From contig OZ022345.1 in NCBI GenBank assembly GCA_963989245.1, positions 21,147,196-21,211,195 on the forward strand: a stretch of DNA of 64,000 nt, written 5' to 3'. Every line of letters starts with the position of its first letter. Within the stretch, counting starts at the first letter, position 1. The notes under the pieces are model-generated. The model was not told the origin of the DNA, searched no databases, and was given only the letters and a program-made list of their open reading frames with translations. The stretch is from Nansenia antarctica (Eukaryota > Chordata > Actinopteri > Argentiniformes > Microstomatidae). Of this stretch, positions 37,127 through 50,493 are shown piece by piece. Both the position numbers and the translations under genes were made by a program.

Positions 37127-40100
37127 GCTCGAGAAAGGCAGAAAACAACACTTTGATAGTTTGATATAACTTGAGAACGAATGCAAAAAACAGTCCACTC
37201 TAAGAACAGGCTGCTTGGACACTTTCAGAACAGCTCTTATAATGACTGAAAACAGCTCTCGAAGAGATTGTCAAAAGAGACTCCGAAAACGAAACGTTGA
37301 TCACTTTTGAGCAAAAGGCTGCACACACGTAATTCAAGTTGCTCTGATTGTCATCTAGAGTTACATTATAGGAGCATTCAGCAACAAGTCAAAATGTGCT
37401 CCAGAAAAGCAGAAAACAACACTGATAGAACTTGAGAACGAATGCAAAAAACAGTCCACTCTCAGAACAGGCCGCTTGGACACTTTCAGAACAGCTCTGT
37501 TAATGACTGAAAACAGCTCTCGAAGAGATTGTCAAAAGAGACTCTGAAAACGAAACGTTGATCACTTTTGAGCAAAAGGCTGCACACACGTAATTCAAGT
37601 TGCTCTGATTGTCATTTAGAGTTACATTATAGGAGCATTCAACAACAAGTCAAAATGTGCTCGAGAAAGGCAGAAAACAACACTTTGATAGTTTGATATA
37701 ACTTGAGAACGAATGCAAAAAACAGTCCACTCTAAGAACAGGCTGCTTGGACACTTTCAGAACAGCTCTTATAATGACTGAAAACAGCTCTCGAAGAGAT
37801 TGTCAATAGAGACTCTGAAAACGAAACGTTGATCACTTTTGAGCAAAAGGCTGCACACACGTAATTCAAGTTGCTCTGATTGTCATTTAGAGTTACATTA
37901 TAGGAGCATTCGGCAACAAGTCAAAATGTGCTCCAGAAAAGCAGAAAACAACACTGATAGAACTTGAGAACGAATGCAAAAAACAGTCCACTCTCAGAAC
38001 AGGCCGCTTGGACACTTTCAGAACAGCTCTGTTAATGACTGAAAACAGCTCTCGAAGAGATTGTCAAAAGAGACTCTGAAAACGAAACGTTGATCACTTT
38101 TGAGCAAAAGGCTGCACACACGTAATTCAAGTTGCTCTGATTGTCATTTAGAGTTACATTATAGGAGCATTCAGCAACAAGTCAAAATGTGCTCGAGAAA
38201 GGCAGAAAACAACACTTTGATAGTTTGATATAACTTGAGAACGAATGCAAAAAACAGTCCACTCTAAGAACAGGCTGCTTGGACACTTTCAGAACAGCTC
38301 TTATGATGACTGAAAACAGCTCTCGAAGAGATTGTCAAAAGAGACTCCGAAAACGAAACGTTGATCACTTTTGAGCAAAAGGCTGCACACACGTAATTCA
38401 AGTTGCTCTGATTGTCATCTAGAGTTACATTATAGGAGCATTCAGCAACAAGTCAAAATGTGCTCCAGAAAAGCAGAAAACAACACTGATAGAACTTGAG
38501 AACGAATGCAAAAAACAGTCCACTCTCAGAACAGGCCGCTTGGACACTTTCAGAACAGCTCTGTTAATGACTGAAAACAGCTCTCGAAGAGATTGTCAAA
38601 AGAGACTCTGAAAACGAAACGTTGATCACTTTTGAGCAAAAGGCTGCACACACGCAATTCAAGTTGCTCTGATTGTCATTTAGAGTTACATTATAGGAGC
38701 ATTCAACAACAAGTCAAAATGTGCTCGAGAAAGGCAGAAAACAACACTTTGATAGTTTGATATAACTTGAGAACGAATGCAAAAAACAGTCCACTCTAAG
38801 AACAGGCTGCTTGGACACTTTCAGAACAGCTCTTATAATGACTGAAAACAGCTCTCGAAGAGATTGTCAATAGAGACTCTGAAAACGAAACGTTGATCAC
38901 TTTTGAGCAAAAGGCTGCACACACGTAATTCAAGTTGCTCTGATTGTCATTTAGAGTTACATTATAGGAGCATTCAGCAACAAGTCAAAATGTGCTCCAG
39001 AAAAGCAGAAAACAACACTGATAGAACTTGAGAACGAATGCAAAAAACAGTCCACTCTCAGAACAGGCCGCTTGGACACTTTCAGAACAGCTCTGTTAAT
39101 GACTGAAAACAGCTCTCGAAGAGATTGTCAAAAGAGACTCTGAAAACGAAACGTTGATCACTTTTGAGCAAAAGGCTGCACACACGTAATTCAAGTTGCT
39201 CTGATTGTCATTTAGAGTTACATTATAGGAGCATTCAGCAACAAGTCAAAATGTGCTCGAGAAAGGCAGAAAACAACACTTTGATAGTTTGATATAACTT
39301 GAGAACGAATGCAAAAAACAGTCCACTCTAAGAACAGGCTGCTTGGACACTTTCAGAACAGCTCTTATGATGACTGAAAACAGCTCTCGAAGAGATTGTC
39401 AAAAGAGACTCCGAAAACGAAACGTTGATCACTTTTGAGCAAAAGGCTGCACACACGTAATTCAAGTTGCTCTGATTGTCATTTAGAGTTACATTATAGG
39501 AGCATTCAGCAACAAGTCAAAATGTGCTCCAGAAAAGCAGAAAACAACACTGATAGAACTTGAGAACGAATGCAAAAAACAGTCCACTCTCAGAACAGGC
39601 CGCTTGGACACTTTCAGAACAGCTCTGTTAATGACTGAAAACAGCTCTCGAAGAGATTGTCAAAAGAGACTCTGAAAACGAAACGTTGATCACTTTTGAG
39701 CAAAAGGCTGCACACACGTAATTCAAGTTGCTCTGATTGTCATTTAGAGTTACATTATAGGAGCATTCAGCAACAAGTCAAAATGTGCTCGAGAAAGGCA
39801 GAAAACAACACTTTGATAGTTTGATATAACTTGAGAACGAATGCAAAAAACAGTCCACTCTAAGAACAGGCTGCTTGGACACTTTCAGAACAGCTCTTAT
39901 GATGACTGAAAACAGCTCTCGAAGAGATTGTCAAAAGAGACTCCGAAAACGAAACGTTGATCACTTTTGAGCAAAAGGCTGCACACACGTAATTCAAGTT
40001 GCTCTGATTGTCATCTAGAGTTACATTATAGGAGCATTCAGCAACAAGTCAAAATGTGCTCCAGAAAAGCAGAAAACAACACTGATAGAACTTGAGAACG

Positions 40101-41914
40101 AATGCAAAAAACAGTCCACTCTCAGAACAGGCCGCTTGGACACTTTCAGAACAGCTCTGTTAATGACTGAAAACAGCTCTCGAAGAGATTGTCAAAAGAG
40201 ACTCTGAAAACGAAACGTTGACCACTTTTGAGCAAAAGGCTGCACACACGCAATTCAAGTTGCTCTGATTGTCATTTAGAGTTACATTATAGGAGCATTC
40301 AACAACAAGTCAAAATGTGCTCGAGAAAGGCAGAAAACAACACTTTGATAGTTTGATATAACTTGAGAACGAATGCAAAAAACAGTCCACTCTAAGAACA
40401 GGCTGCTTGGACACTTTCAGAACAGCTCTTATAATGACTGAAAACAGCTCTCGAAGAGATTGTCAATAGAGACTCTGAAAACGAAACGTTGATCACTTTT
40501 GAGCAAAAGGCTGCACACACGTAATTCAAGTTGCTCTGATTGTCATTTAGAGTTACATTATAGGAGCATTCAGCAACAAGTCAAAATGTGCTCCAGAAAA
40601 GCAGAAAACAACACTGATAGAACTTGAGAACGAATGCAAAAAACAGTCCACTCTCAGAACAGGCCGCTTGGACACTTTCAGAACAGCTCTGTTAATGACT
40701 GAAAACAGCTCTCGAAGAGATTGTCAAAAGAGACTCTGAAAACGAAACGTTGATCACTTTTGAGCAAAAGGCTGCACACACGTAATTCAAGTTGCTCTGA
40801 TTGTCATTTAGAGTTACATTATAGGAGCATTCAGCAACAAGTCAAAATGTGCTCGAGAAAGGCAGAAAACAACACTTTGATAGTTTGATATAACTTGAGA
40901 ACGAATGCAAAAAACAGTCCACTCTAAGAACAGGCTGCTTGGACACTTTCAGAACAGCTCTTATGATGACTGAAAACAGCTCTCGAAGAGATTGTCAAAA
41001 GAGACTCCGAAAACGAAACGTTGATCACTTTTGAGCAAAAGGCTGCACACACGTAATTCAAGTTGCTCTGATTGTCATTTAGAGTTACATTATAGGAGCA
41101 TTCAGCAACAAGTCAAAATGTGCTCCAGAAAAGCAGAAAACAACACTGATAGAACTTGAGAACGAATGCAAAAAACAGTCCACTCTCAGAACAGGCCGCT
41201 TGGACACTTTCAGAACAGCTCTGTTAATGACTGAAAACAGCTCTCGAAGAGATTGTCAAAAGAGACTCTGAAAACGAAACGTTGATCACTTTTGAGCAAA
41301 AGGCTGCACACACGTAATTCAAGTTGCTCTGATTGTCATTTAGAGTTACATTATAGGAGCATTCAGCAACAAGTCAAAATGTGCTCGAGAAAGGCAGAAA
41401 ACAACACTTTGATAGTTTGATATAACTTGAGAACGAATGCAAAAAACAGTCCACTCTAAGAACAGGCTGGTTGGACACTTTCAGAACAGCTCTTATGATG
41501 ACTGAAAACAGCTCTTGAAGAGATTGTCAAAAGAGACTCCGAAAACGAAACGTTGATCACTTTTGAGCAAAAGGCTGCACACACGTAATTCAAGTTGCTC
41601 TGATTGTCATCTAGAGTTACATTATAGGAGCATTCAGCAACAAGTCAAAATGTGCTCCAGAAAAGCAGAAAACAACACTGATAGAACTTGAGAACGAATG
41701 CAAAAAACAGTCCACTCTCAGAACAGGCCGCTTGGACACTTTCAGAACAGCTCTGTTAATGACTGAAAACAGCTCTCGAAGAGATTGTCAAAAGAGACTC
41801 TGAAAACGAAACGTTGATCACTTTTGAGCAAAAGGCTGCACACACGCAATTCAAGTTGCTCTGATTGTCATTTAGAGTTACATTATAGGAGCATTCAACA
41901 ACAAGTCAAAATGT
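37127..41914 (+). repeat. A-B dimer block with a 1,596-bp higher-order period
   Basis: Nine B monomers (37127, 37659, 38191, 38723, 39255, 39787, 40319, 40851, 41383) alternate with A at 532 bp. Three B subtypes cycle: 'ttatgatg' with 'catctagag', then 'ttataatg' with 'tcaatagag', then 'ttatgatg' with 'catttagag'. This gives 6-monomer units of exactly 1,596 bp at 38191-39786 and 39787-41382, with the next unit starting at 41383. The hexamer tctaga lies at 37354, 38418, 40014 and 41610, the last three spaced 1,596 bp. Confidence 0.9.
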
Positions 41915-43004
41915 GCTCGAGAAAGGCAGAAAACAGCACTTTGATATAACTTGAGAACGAATGCAAAAAACAGTCCACTCTCAGAACAGGCTGCTTGGAC
42001 ACTTTCAGAACAGCTCTGTTAATGACTGAAATCAGCTCTTTAAGAGATTGTCAAAAGAGACTCTGAAAACGAAACATTGATAACCGAAAACGAAACGTTG
42101 ATCACTTTTGAGCAAAAGGCTGCACACACGCAATTCGAGTTGCTCTGATTGTCATTTAGAGTTACATTATAGGAGCATTCAGCAACAAGTCAAAATGTGC
42201 TCCAGAAAAGCAGAAAACAACACTGATAGAACTTGAGAACGAATGCAAAAAACAGTCCACTCTCAGAGCAGGCCGCTTGGACACTTTCAGAACAGCTCTG
42301 TTAATGACTGAAAACAGCTCTCGAAGAGATTGTCAAAAGAGACTCTGAAAACGAAACGTTGATCACTTTTGAGCAAAAGGCTGCACACACGTAATTCAAG
42401 TTGCTCTGATTGTCATTTAGAGTTACATTATAGGAGCATTCAACAACAAGTCAAAATGTGCTCGAGAAAGGCAGAAAACAGCACTTTGATATAACTTGAG
42501 AACGAATGCAAAAAACAGTCCACTCTCAGAACAGGCTGCTTGGACACTTTCAGAACAGCTCTGTTAATGACTGAAATCAGCTCTTTAAGAGATTGTCAAA
42601 AGAGACTCTGAAAACGAAACATTGATAACCGAAAACGAAACGTTGATCACTTTTGAGCAAAAGGCTGCACACACGCAATTCGAGTTGCTCTGATTGTCAT
42701 TTAGAGTTACATTATAGGAGCATTCAGCAACAAGTCAAAATGTGCTCCAGAAAAGCAGAAAACAACACTGATAGAACTTGAGAACGAATGCAAAAAACAG
42801 TCCACTCTCAGAGCAGGCCGCTTGGACACTTTCAGAACAGCTCTGTTAATGACTGAAAACAGCTCTCGAAGAGATTGTCAAAAGAGACTCTGAAAACGAA
42901 ACGTTGATCACTTTTGAGCAAAAGGCTGCACACACGTAATTCAAGTTGCTCTGATTGTCATTTAGAGTTACATTATAGGAGCATTCAACAACAAGTCAAA
43001 ATGT
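41915..43004 (+). repeat. D-A-D-A tetramer with 'cagagcagg' A monomers
   Basis: D 41915, A 42199, D 42460, A 42744: two 545-bp dimers. Both A's have 'ctctcagagcagg' instead of 'cagaacagg'. The only other place I see it is the A at 47816, so 42460-43004 pairs with 47532-48076 at an offset of 5,072 bp. Confidence 0.87.
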
Positions 43005-45421
43005 GCTCGAGAAAGGCAGAAAACAACACTTTGATAGTTTGATATAACTTGAGAACGAATGCAAAAAACAGTCCACTCTAAGAACAGGCTGCTTGGACAC
43101 TTTCAGAACAGCTCTTATAATGACTGAAAACAGCTCTCGAAGAGATTGTCAAAAGAGACTCCGAAAACGAAACGTTGATCACTTTTGAGCAAAAGGCTGC
43201 ACACACGTAATTCAAGTTGCTCTGATTGTCATTTAGAGTTACATTATAGGAGCATTCAGCAACAAGTCAAAATGTGCTCCAGAAAAGCAGAAAACAACAC
43301 TGATAGAACTTGAGAACGAATGCAAAAAACAGTCCACTCTCAGAACAGGCCGCTTGGACACTTTCAGAACAGCTCTGTTAATGACTGAAAACAGCTCTCG
43401 AAGAGATTGTCAAAAGAGACTCTGAAAACGAAACGTTGATCACTTTTGAGCAAAAGGCTGCACACACGCAATTCAAGTTGCTCTGATTGTCATTTAGAGT
43501 TACATTATAGGAGCATTCAACAACAAGTCAAAATGTGCTCGAGAAAGGCAGAAAACAGCACTTTGATATAACTTGAGAACGAATGCAAAAAACAGTCCAC
43601 TCTCAGAAAAGGCTGCTTGGACACTTTCAGAACAGCTCTGTTAATGACTGAAATCAGCTCTTTAAGAGATTGTCAAAAGAGACTCTGAAAACGAAACATT
43701 GATAACCGAAAACGAAACGTTGATCACTTTTGAGCAAAAGGCTGCACACACGTAATTCAAGTTGCTCTGATTGTCATTTAGAGTTACATTATAGGAGCAT
43801 TCAGCAACAAGTCAAAATGTGCTCCAGAAAAGCAGAAAACAACACTGATAGAACTTGAGAACGAATGCAAAAAACAGTCCACTCTCAGAACAGGCCGCTT
43901 GGACACTTTCAGAACAGCTCTGTTAATGACTGAAAACAGCTCTCGAAGAGATTGTCAAAAGAGACTCTGAAAACGAAACGTTGATCACTTTTGAGCAAAA
44001 GGCTGCACACACGCAATTCAAGTTGCTCTGATTGTCATTTAGAGTTACATTATAGGAGCATTCAACAACAAGTCAAAATGTGCTCGAGAAAGGCAGAAAA
44101 CAGCACTTTGATATAACTTGAGAACGAATGCAAAAAACAGTCCACTCTCAGAACAGGCTGCTTGGACACTTTCAGAACAGCTCTGTTAATGACTGAAATC
44201 AGCTCTTTAAGAGATTGTCAAAAGAGACTCTGAAAACGAAACATTGATAACCGAAAACGAAACGTTGATCACTTTTGAGCAAAAGGCTGCACACACGCAA
44301 TTCGAGTTGCTCTGATTGTCATTTAGAGTTACATTATAGGAGCATTCAGCAACAAGTCAAAATGTGCTCCAGAAAAGCAGAAAACAACACTGATAGAACT
44401 TGAGAACGAATGCAAAAAACAGTCCACTCTCAGAATAGGCCGCTTGGACACTTTCAGAACAGCTCTGTTAATGACTGAAAACAGCTCTCGAAGAGATTGT
44501 CAAAAGAGACTCTGAAAACGAAACGTTGATCACTTTTGAGCAAAAGGCTGCACACACGCAATTCAAGTTGCTCTGATTGTCATTTAGAGTTACATTATAG
44601 GAGCATTCAACAACAAGTCAAAATGTGCTCGAGAAAGGCAGAAAACAACACTTTGATAGTTTGATATAACTTGAGAACGAATGCAAAAAACAGTCCACTC
44701 TAAGAACAGGCCGCTTGGACACTTTCAGAACAGCTTTGTTAATTACTGAAAACAGCTCTCGAAGAGATTGTCAAAAGAGACTCCGAAAACGAAACGTTGA
44801 TCACTTTTGAGCAAAAGGCTGCACACACGCAATTCAAGTTGCTCTGATTGTCATTTAGAGTTACATTATAGGAGCATTCAGCAACAAGTCAAAATGTGCT
44901 CCAGAAAAGCAGAAAACAACACTGATAGAACTTGAGAACGAATGCAAAAAACAGTCCACTCTCAGAACAGGCCGCTTGGACACTTTCAGAACAGCTCTTT
45001 TAATGACTGAAAACAGCTCTCGAAGAGATTGTCAAAAGAGACTCTGAAAACGAAACGTTGATCACTTTTGAGCAAAAGGCTGCACACACGCAATTCAAGT
45101 TGCTCTGATTGTCATTTAGAGTTACATTATAGGAGCATTCAACAACAAGTCAAAATGTGCTCGAGAAAGGCAGAAAACAACACTTTGATATAACTTGAGA
45201 ACGAATGCAAAAAACAGTCCACTCTCAGAACAGGCTGCTTGGACACTTTCAGAACAGCTCTGTTAATGACTGAAATCAGCTCTTTAAGAGATTGTCAAAA
45301 GAGACTCTGAAAACGAAACATTGATAACTTTTGAGCAAAAGGCTGCACACACGTAATTCAACATACTCTGATTGTCATTTAGAGTTACATTATAGGAGCA
45401 TTCAACAACAAGTCAAAATGT
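43005..45421 (+). repeat. 9-monomer module B-A-D-A-D-A-B-A-C, copy 1 (2,417 bp)
   Basis: Starts 43005 (B), 43276, 43537 (D with 'cagaaaagg' and 'acacgtaattcaag'), 43821, 44082 (D), 44366 (A, 'cagaatagg'), 44627 (B, 'gctttgttaattac'), 44898 (A, 'ctcttttaatg'), 45159 (C). Two further copies with the same marks and exactly the same length start at 48077 and 52622. Confidence 0.9.
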
Positions 45422-46467
45422 GCTCCAGAAAGGCAGAAAACAACACTGATAGAACTTGAGAACGAATGCAAAAAACAGTCCACTATCAGAACAGGCCGCT
45501 TGGACACTTTCAGAACAGCTCTGTTAGTGACTGAAAACAGCTCTCGAAGAGATTGTCAAAAGAGACTCTGAAAACGAAACGTTGATCACTTTTGAGCAAA
45601 AGGCTGCACACACGTAATTCAACATACTCTGATTGTCATTTAGAGTTACATTATAGGAGCATTCAACAACAAGTCAAAATGTGCTCCAGAAAGGCAGAAA
45701 ACAACACTGATAGAACTTGAGAACGAATGCAAAAAACAGTCCACTCTCAGAACAGGCCGCTTGGACACTTTCAGAACAGCTCTGTTAATGACTGAAAACA
45801 GCTCTCGAAGAGATTGTCAAAAGAGACTCTGAAAACGAAACGTTGATCACTTTTGAGCAAAAGGCTGCACACACGTAATTCAAGTTGCTCTGATTGTCAT
45901 TTAGAGTTACATTATAGGAGCATTCAACAACAAGTCAAAATGTGATCGAGAAAAGCAGAAAACAACACTGATAGAACTTGAGAACGAATGCAAAAAACAG
46001 TCCACTCTCAGAACAGGCCGCTTGGACACTTTCAGAACAGCTCTGTTAATGACTGAAAACAGCTCTCGAAGAGATTGTCAAAAGAGACTCTGAAAACGAA
46101 ACGTTGATCACTTTTGAGCAAAAGGCTGCACACACGTAATTCAAGTTGCTCTGATTGTCATTTAGAGTTACATTATAGGAGCATTCAACAACAAGTCAAA
46201 ATGTGATCGAGAAAGGCAGAAAACAACACTTTGATATAACTTGAGAACGAATGCAAAAAACAGTCCACTCTCAGAACAGGCTGCTTGGACACTTTCAGAA
46301 CAGCTCTGTTAATGACTGAAATCAGCTCTTTAAGAGATTGTCAAAAGAGACTCTGAAAACGAAACATTGATAACTTTTGAGCAAAAGGCTGCACACACGT
46401 AATTCAACATACTCTGATTGTCATTTAGAGTTACATTATAGGAGCATTCAACAACAAGTCAAAATGA
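45422..46467 (+). repeat. A-A-A-C block with 'gatcgag' heads
   Basis: A 45422 ('ccactatcag', 'gttagtgac'), A 45683, A 45944 and C 46205. The last two begin 'gatcgag' instead of 'gctcgag' or 'gctccag', a change seen only here. The A at 45944 is a mosaic with a 'gatcgag' head and an A body; neighbours sharing the same rare head suggest local conversion or a one-monomer duplication. Compared with the module at 24413, one A is extra. Confidence 0.86.
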
Positions 46468-48076
46468 GCTCCAGAAAGGCAGAAAACAACACTTTGATAG
46501 TTTGATATAACTTGAGAACGAATGCAAAAAACAGTCCACTCTAAGAACAGGCTGCTTGGACACTTTCAGAACAGCTCTTATAATGACTGAAAACAGCTCT
46601 CGAAGAGATTGTCAATAGAGACTCTGAAAACGAAACGTTGATCACTTTTGAGCAAAAGGCTGCACACACGTAATTCAAGTTGCTCTGATTGTCATTTAGA
46701 GTTACATTATAGGAGCATTCAGCAACAAGTCAAAATGTGCTCCAGAAAAGCAGAAAACAACACTGATAGAACTTGAGAACGAATGCAAAAAACAGTCCAC
46801 TCTCAGAACAGGCCGCTTGGACACTTTCAGAACAGCTCTGTTAATGACTGAAAACAGCTCTCGAAGAGATTGTCAAAAGAGACTCTGAAAACGAAACGTT
46901 GATCACTTTTGAGCAAAAGGCTGCACACACGTAATTCAAGTTGCTCTGATTGTCATTTAGAGTTACATTATAGGAGCATTCAGCAACAAGTCAAAATGTG
47001 CTCGAGAAAGGCAGAAAACAACACTTTGATAGTTTGATATAACTTGAGAACGAATGCAAAAAACAGTCCACTCTAAGAACAGGCTGCTTGGACACTTTCA
47101 GAACAGCTCTTATGATGACTGAAAACAGCTCTCGAAGAGATTGTCAAAAGAGACTCCGAAAACGAAACGTTGATCACTTTTGAGCAAAAGGCTGCACACA
47201 CGTAATTCAAGTTGCTCTGATTGTCATCTAGAGTTACATTATAGGAGCATTCAGCAACAAGTCAAAATGTGCTCCAGAAAAGCAGAAAACAACACTGATA
47301 GAACTTGAGAACGAATGCAAAAAACAGTCCACTCTCAGAACAGGCCGCTTGGACACTTTCAGAACAGCTCTGTTAATGACTGAAAACAGCTCTCGAAGAG
47401 ATTGTCAAAAGAGACTCTGAAAACGAAACGTTGATCACTTTTGAGCAAAAGGCTGCACACACGCAATTCAAGTTGCTCTGATTGTCATTTAGAGTTACAT
47501 TATAGGAGCATTCAACAACAAGTCAAAATGTGCTCGAGAAAGGCAGAAAACAGCACTTTGATATAACTTGAGAACGAATGCAAAAAACAGTCCACTCTCA
47601 GAACAGGCTGCTTGGACACTTTCAGAACAGCTCTGTTAATGACTGAAATCAGCTCTTTAAGAGATTGTCAAAAGAGACTCTGAAAACGAAACATTGATAA
47701 CCGAAAACGAAACGTTGATCACTTTTGAGCAAAAGGCTGCACACACGCAATTCGAGTTGCTCTGATTGTCATTTAGAGTTACATTATAGGAGCATTCAGC
47801 AACAAGTCAAAATGTGCTCCAGAAAAGCAGAAAACTACACTGATAGAACTTGAGAACGAATGCAAAAAACAGTCCACTCTCAGAGCAGGCCGCTTGGACA
47901 CTTTCAGAACAGCTCTGTTAATGACTGAAAACAGCTCTCGAAGAGATTGTCAAAAGAGACTCTGAAAACGAAACGTTGATCACTTTTGAGCAAAAGGCTG
48001 CACACACGTAATTCAAGTTGCTCTGATTGTCATTTAGAGTTACATTATAGGAGCATTCAACAACAAGTCAAAATGT
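46468..48076 (+). repeat. B-A-B-A-D-A linker
   Basis: B 46468 (head 'gagctccag', 'ttataatg', 'tcaatagag'), A 46739, B 47000 ('ttatgatg', 'catctagag', tctaga at 47227), A 47271, D 47532, A 47816 ('cagagcagg', private 'aactacactg'). It contains the last A-B dimers of the 1,596-bp type followed directly by a D-A dimer, as around 41.4-43.0 kb. Confidence 0.86.
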
Positions 48077-50493
48077 GCTCGAGAAAGGCAGAAAACAACA
48101 CTTTGATAGTTTGATATAACTTGAGAACGAATGCAAAAAACAGTCCACTCTAAGAACAGGCTGCTTGGACACTTTCAGAACAGCTCTTATAATGACTGAA
48201 AACAGCTCTCGAAGAGATTGTCAAAAGAGACTCCGAAAACGAAACGTTGATCACTTTTGAGCAAAAGGCTGCACACACGTAATTCAAGTTGCTCTGATTG
48301 TCATTTAGAGTTACATTATAGGAGCATTCAGCAACAAGTCAAAATGTGCTCCAGAAAAGCAGAAAACAACACTGATAGAACTTGAGAACGAATGCAAAAA
48401 ACAGTCCACTCTCAGAACAGGCCGCTTGGACACTTTCAGAACAGCTCTGTTAATGACTGAAAACAGCTCTCGAAGAGATTGTCAAAAGAGACTCTGAAAA
48501 CGAAACGTTGATCACTTTTGAGCAAAAGGCTGCACACACGCAATTCAAGTTGCTCTGATTGTCATTTAGAGTTACATTATAGGAGCATTCAACAACAAGT
48601 CAAAATGTGCTCGAGAAAGGCAGAAAACAGCACTTTGATATAACTTGAGAACGAATGCAAAAAACAGTCCACTCTCAGAAAAGGCTGCTTGGACACTTTC
48701 AGAACAGCTCTGTTAATGACTGAAATCAGCTCTTTAAGAGATTGTCAAAAGAGACTCTGAAAACGAAACATTGATAACCGAAAACGAAACGTTGATCACT
48801 TTTGAGCAAAAGGCTGCACACACGTAATTCAAGTTGCTCTGATTGTCATTTAGAGTTACATTATAGGAGCATTCAGCAACAAGTCAAAATGTGCTCCAGA
48901 AAAGCAGAAAACAACACTGATAGAACTTGAGAACGAATGCAAAAAACAGTCCACTCTCAGAACAGGCCGCTTGGACACTTTCAGAACAGCTCTGTTAATG
49001 ACTGAAAACAGCTCTCGAAGAGATTGTCAAAAGAGACTCTGAAAACGAAACGTTGATCACTTTTGAGCAAAAGGCTGCACACACGCAATTCAAGTTGCTC
49101 TGATTGTCATTTAGAGTTACATTATAGGAGCATTCAACAACAAGTCAAAATGTGCTCGAGAAAGGCAGAAAACAGCACTTTGATATAACTTGAGAACGAA
49201 TGCAAAAAACAGTCCACTCTCAGAACAGGCTGCTTGGACACTTTCAGAACAGCTCTGTTAATGACTGAAATCAGCTCTTTAAGAGATTGTCAAAAGAGAC
49301 TCTGAAAACGAAACATTGATAACCGAAAACGAAACGTTGATCACTTTTGAGCAAAAGGCTGCACACACGCAATTCGAGTTGCTCTGATTGTCATTTAGAG
49401 TTACATTATAGGAGCATTCAGCAACAAGTCAAAATGTGCTCCAGAAAAGCAGAAAACAACACTGATAGAACTTGAGAACGAATGCAAAAAACAGTCCACT
49501 CTCAGAATAGGCCGCTTGGACACTTTCAGAACAGCTCTGTTAATGACTGAAAACAGCTCTCGAAGAGATTGTCAAAAGAGACTCTGAAAACGAAAAGTTG
49601 ATCACTTTTGAGCAAAAGGCTGCACACACGCAATTCAAGTTGCTCTGATTGTCATTTAGAGTTACATTATAGGAGCATTCAACAACAAGTCAAAATGTGC
49701 TCGAGAAAGGCAGAAAACAACACTTTGATAGTTTGATATAACTTGAGAACGAATGCAAAAAACAGTCCACTCTAAGAACAGGCCGCTTGGACACTTTCAG
49801 AACAGCTTTGTTAATTACTGAAAACAGCTCTCGAAGAGATTGTCAAAAGAGACTCCGAAAACGAAACGTTGATCACTTTTGAGCAAAAGGCTGCACACAC
49901 GCAATTCAAGTTGCTCTGATTGTCATTTAGAGTTACATTATAGGAGCATTCAGCAACAAGTCAAAATGTGCTCCAGAAAAGCAGAAAACAACACTGATAG
50001 AACTTGAGAACGAATGCAAAAAACAGTCCACTCTCAGAACAGGCCGCTTGGACACTTTCAGAACAGCTCTTTTAATGAGTGAAAACAGCTCTCGAAGAGA
50101 TTGTCAAAAGAGACTCTGAAAACGAAACGTTGATCACTTTTGAGCAAAAGGCTGCACACACGCAATTCAAGTTGCTCTGATTGTCATTTAGAGTTACATT
50201 ATAGGAGCATTCAACAACAAGTCAAAATGTGCTCGAGAAAGGCAGAAAACAACACTTTGATATAACTTGAGAACGAATGCAAAAAACAGTCCACTCTCAG
50301 AACAGGCTGCTTGGACACTTTCAGAACAGCTCTGTTAATGACTGAAATCAGCTCTTTAAGAGATTGTCAAAAGAGACTCTGAAAACGAAACATTGATAAC
50401 TTTTGAGCAAAAGGCTGCACACACGTAATTCAACATACTCTGATTGTCATTTAGAGTTACATTATAGGAGCATTCAACAACAAGTCAAAATGA
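48077..50493 (+). repeat. 9-monomer module B-A-D-A-D-A-B-A-C, copy 2 (2,417 bp)
   Basis: Starts 48077, 48348, 48609, 48893, 49154, 49438, 49699, 49970, 50231. It matches copy 1 at 5,072 bp and copy 3 at 4,545 bp. Private changes: 'cgaaaagttg' in the A at 49438 and 'aatgagtg' in the A at 49970. It is followed directly by a B with a 'gagctcc' head, whereas copies 1 and 3 are followed by two A monomers. Confidence 0.9.
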
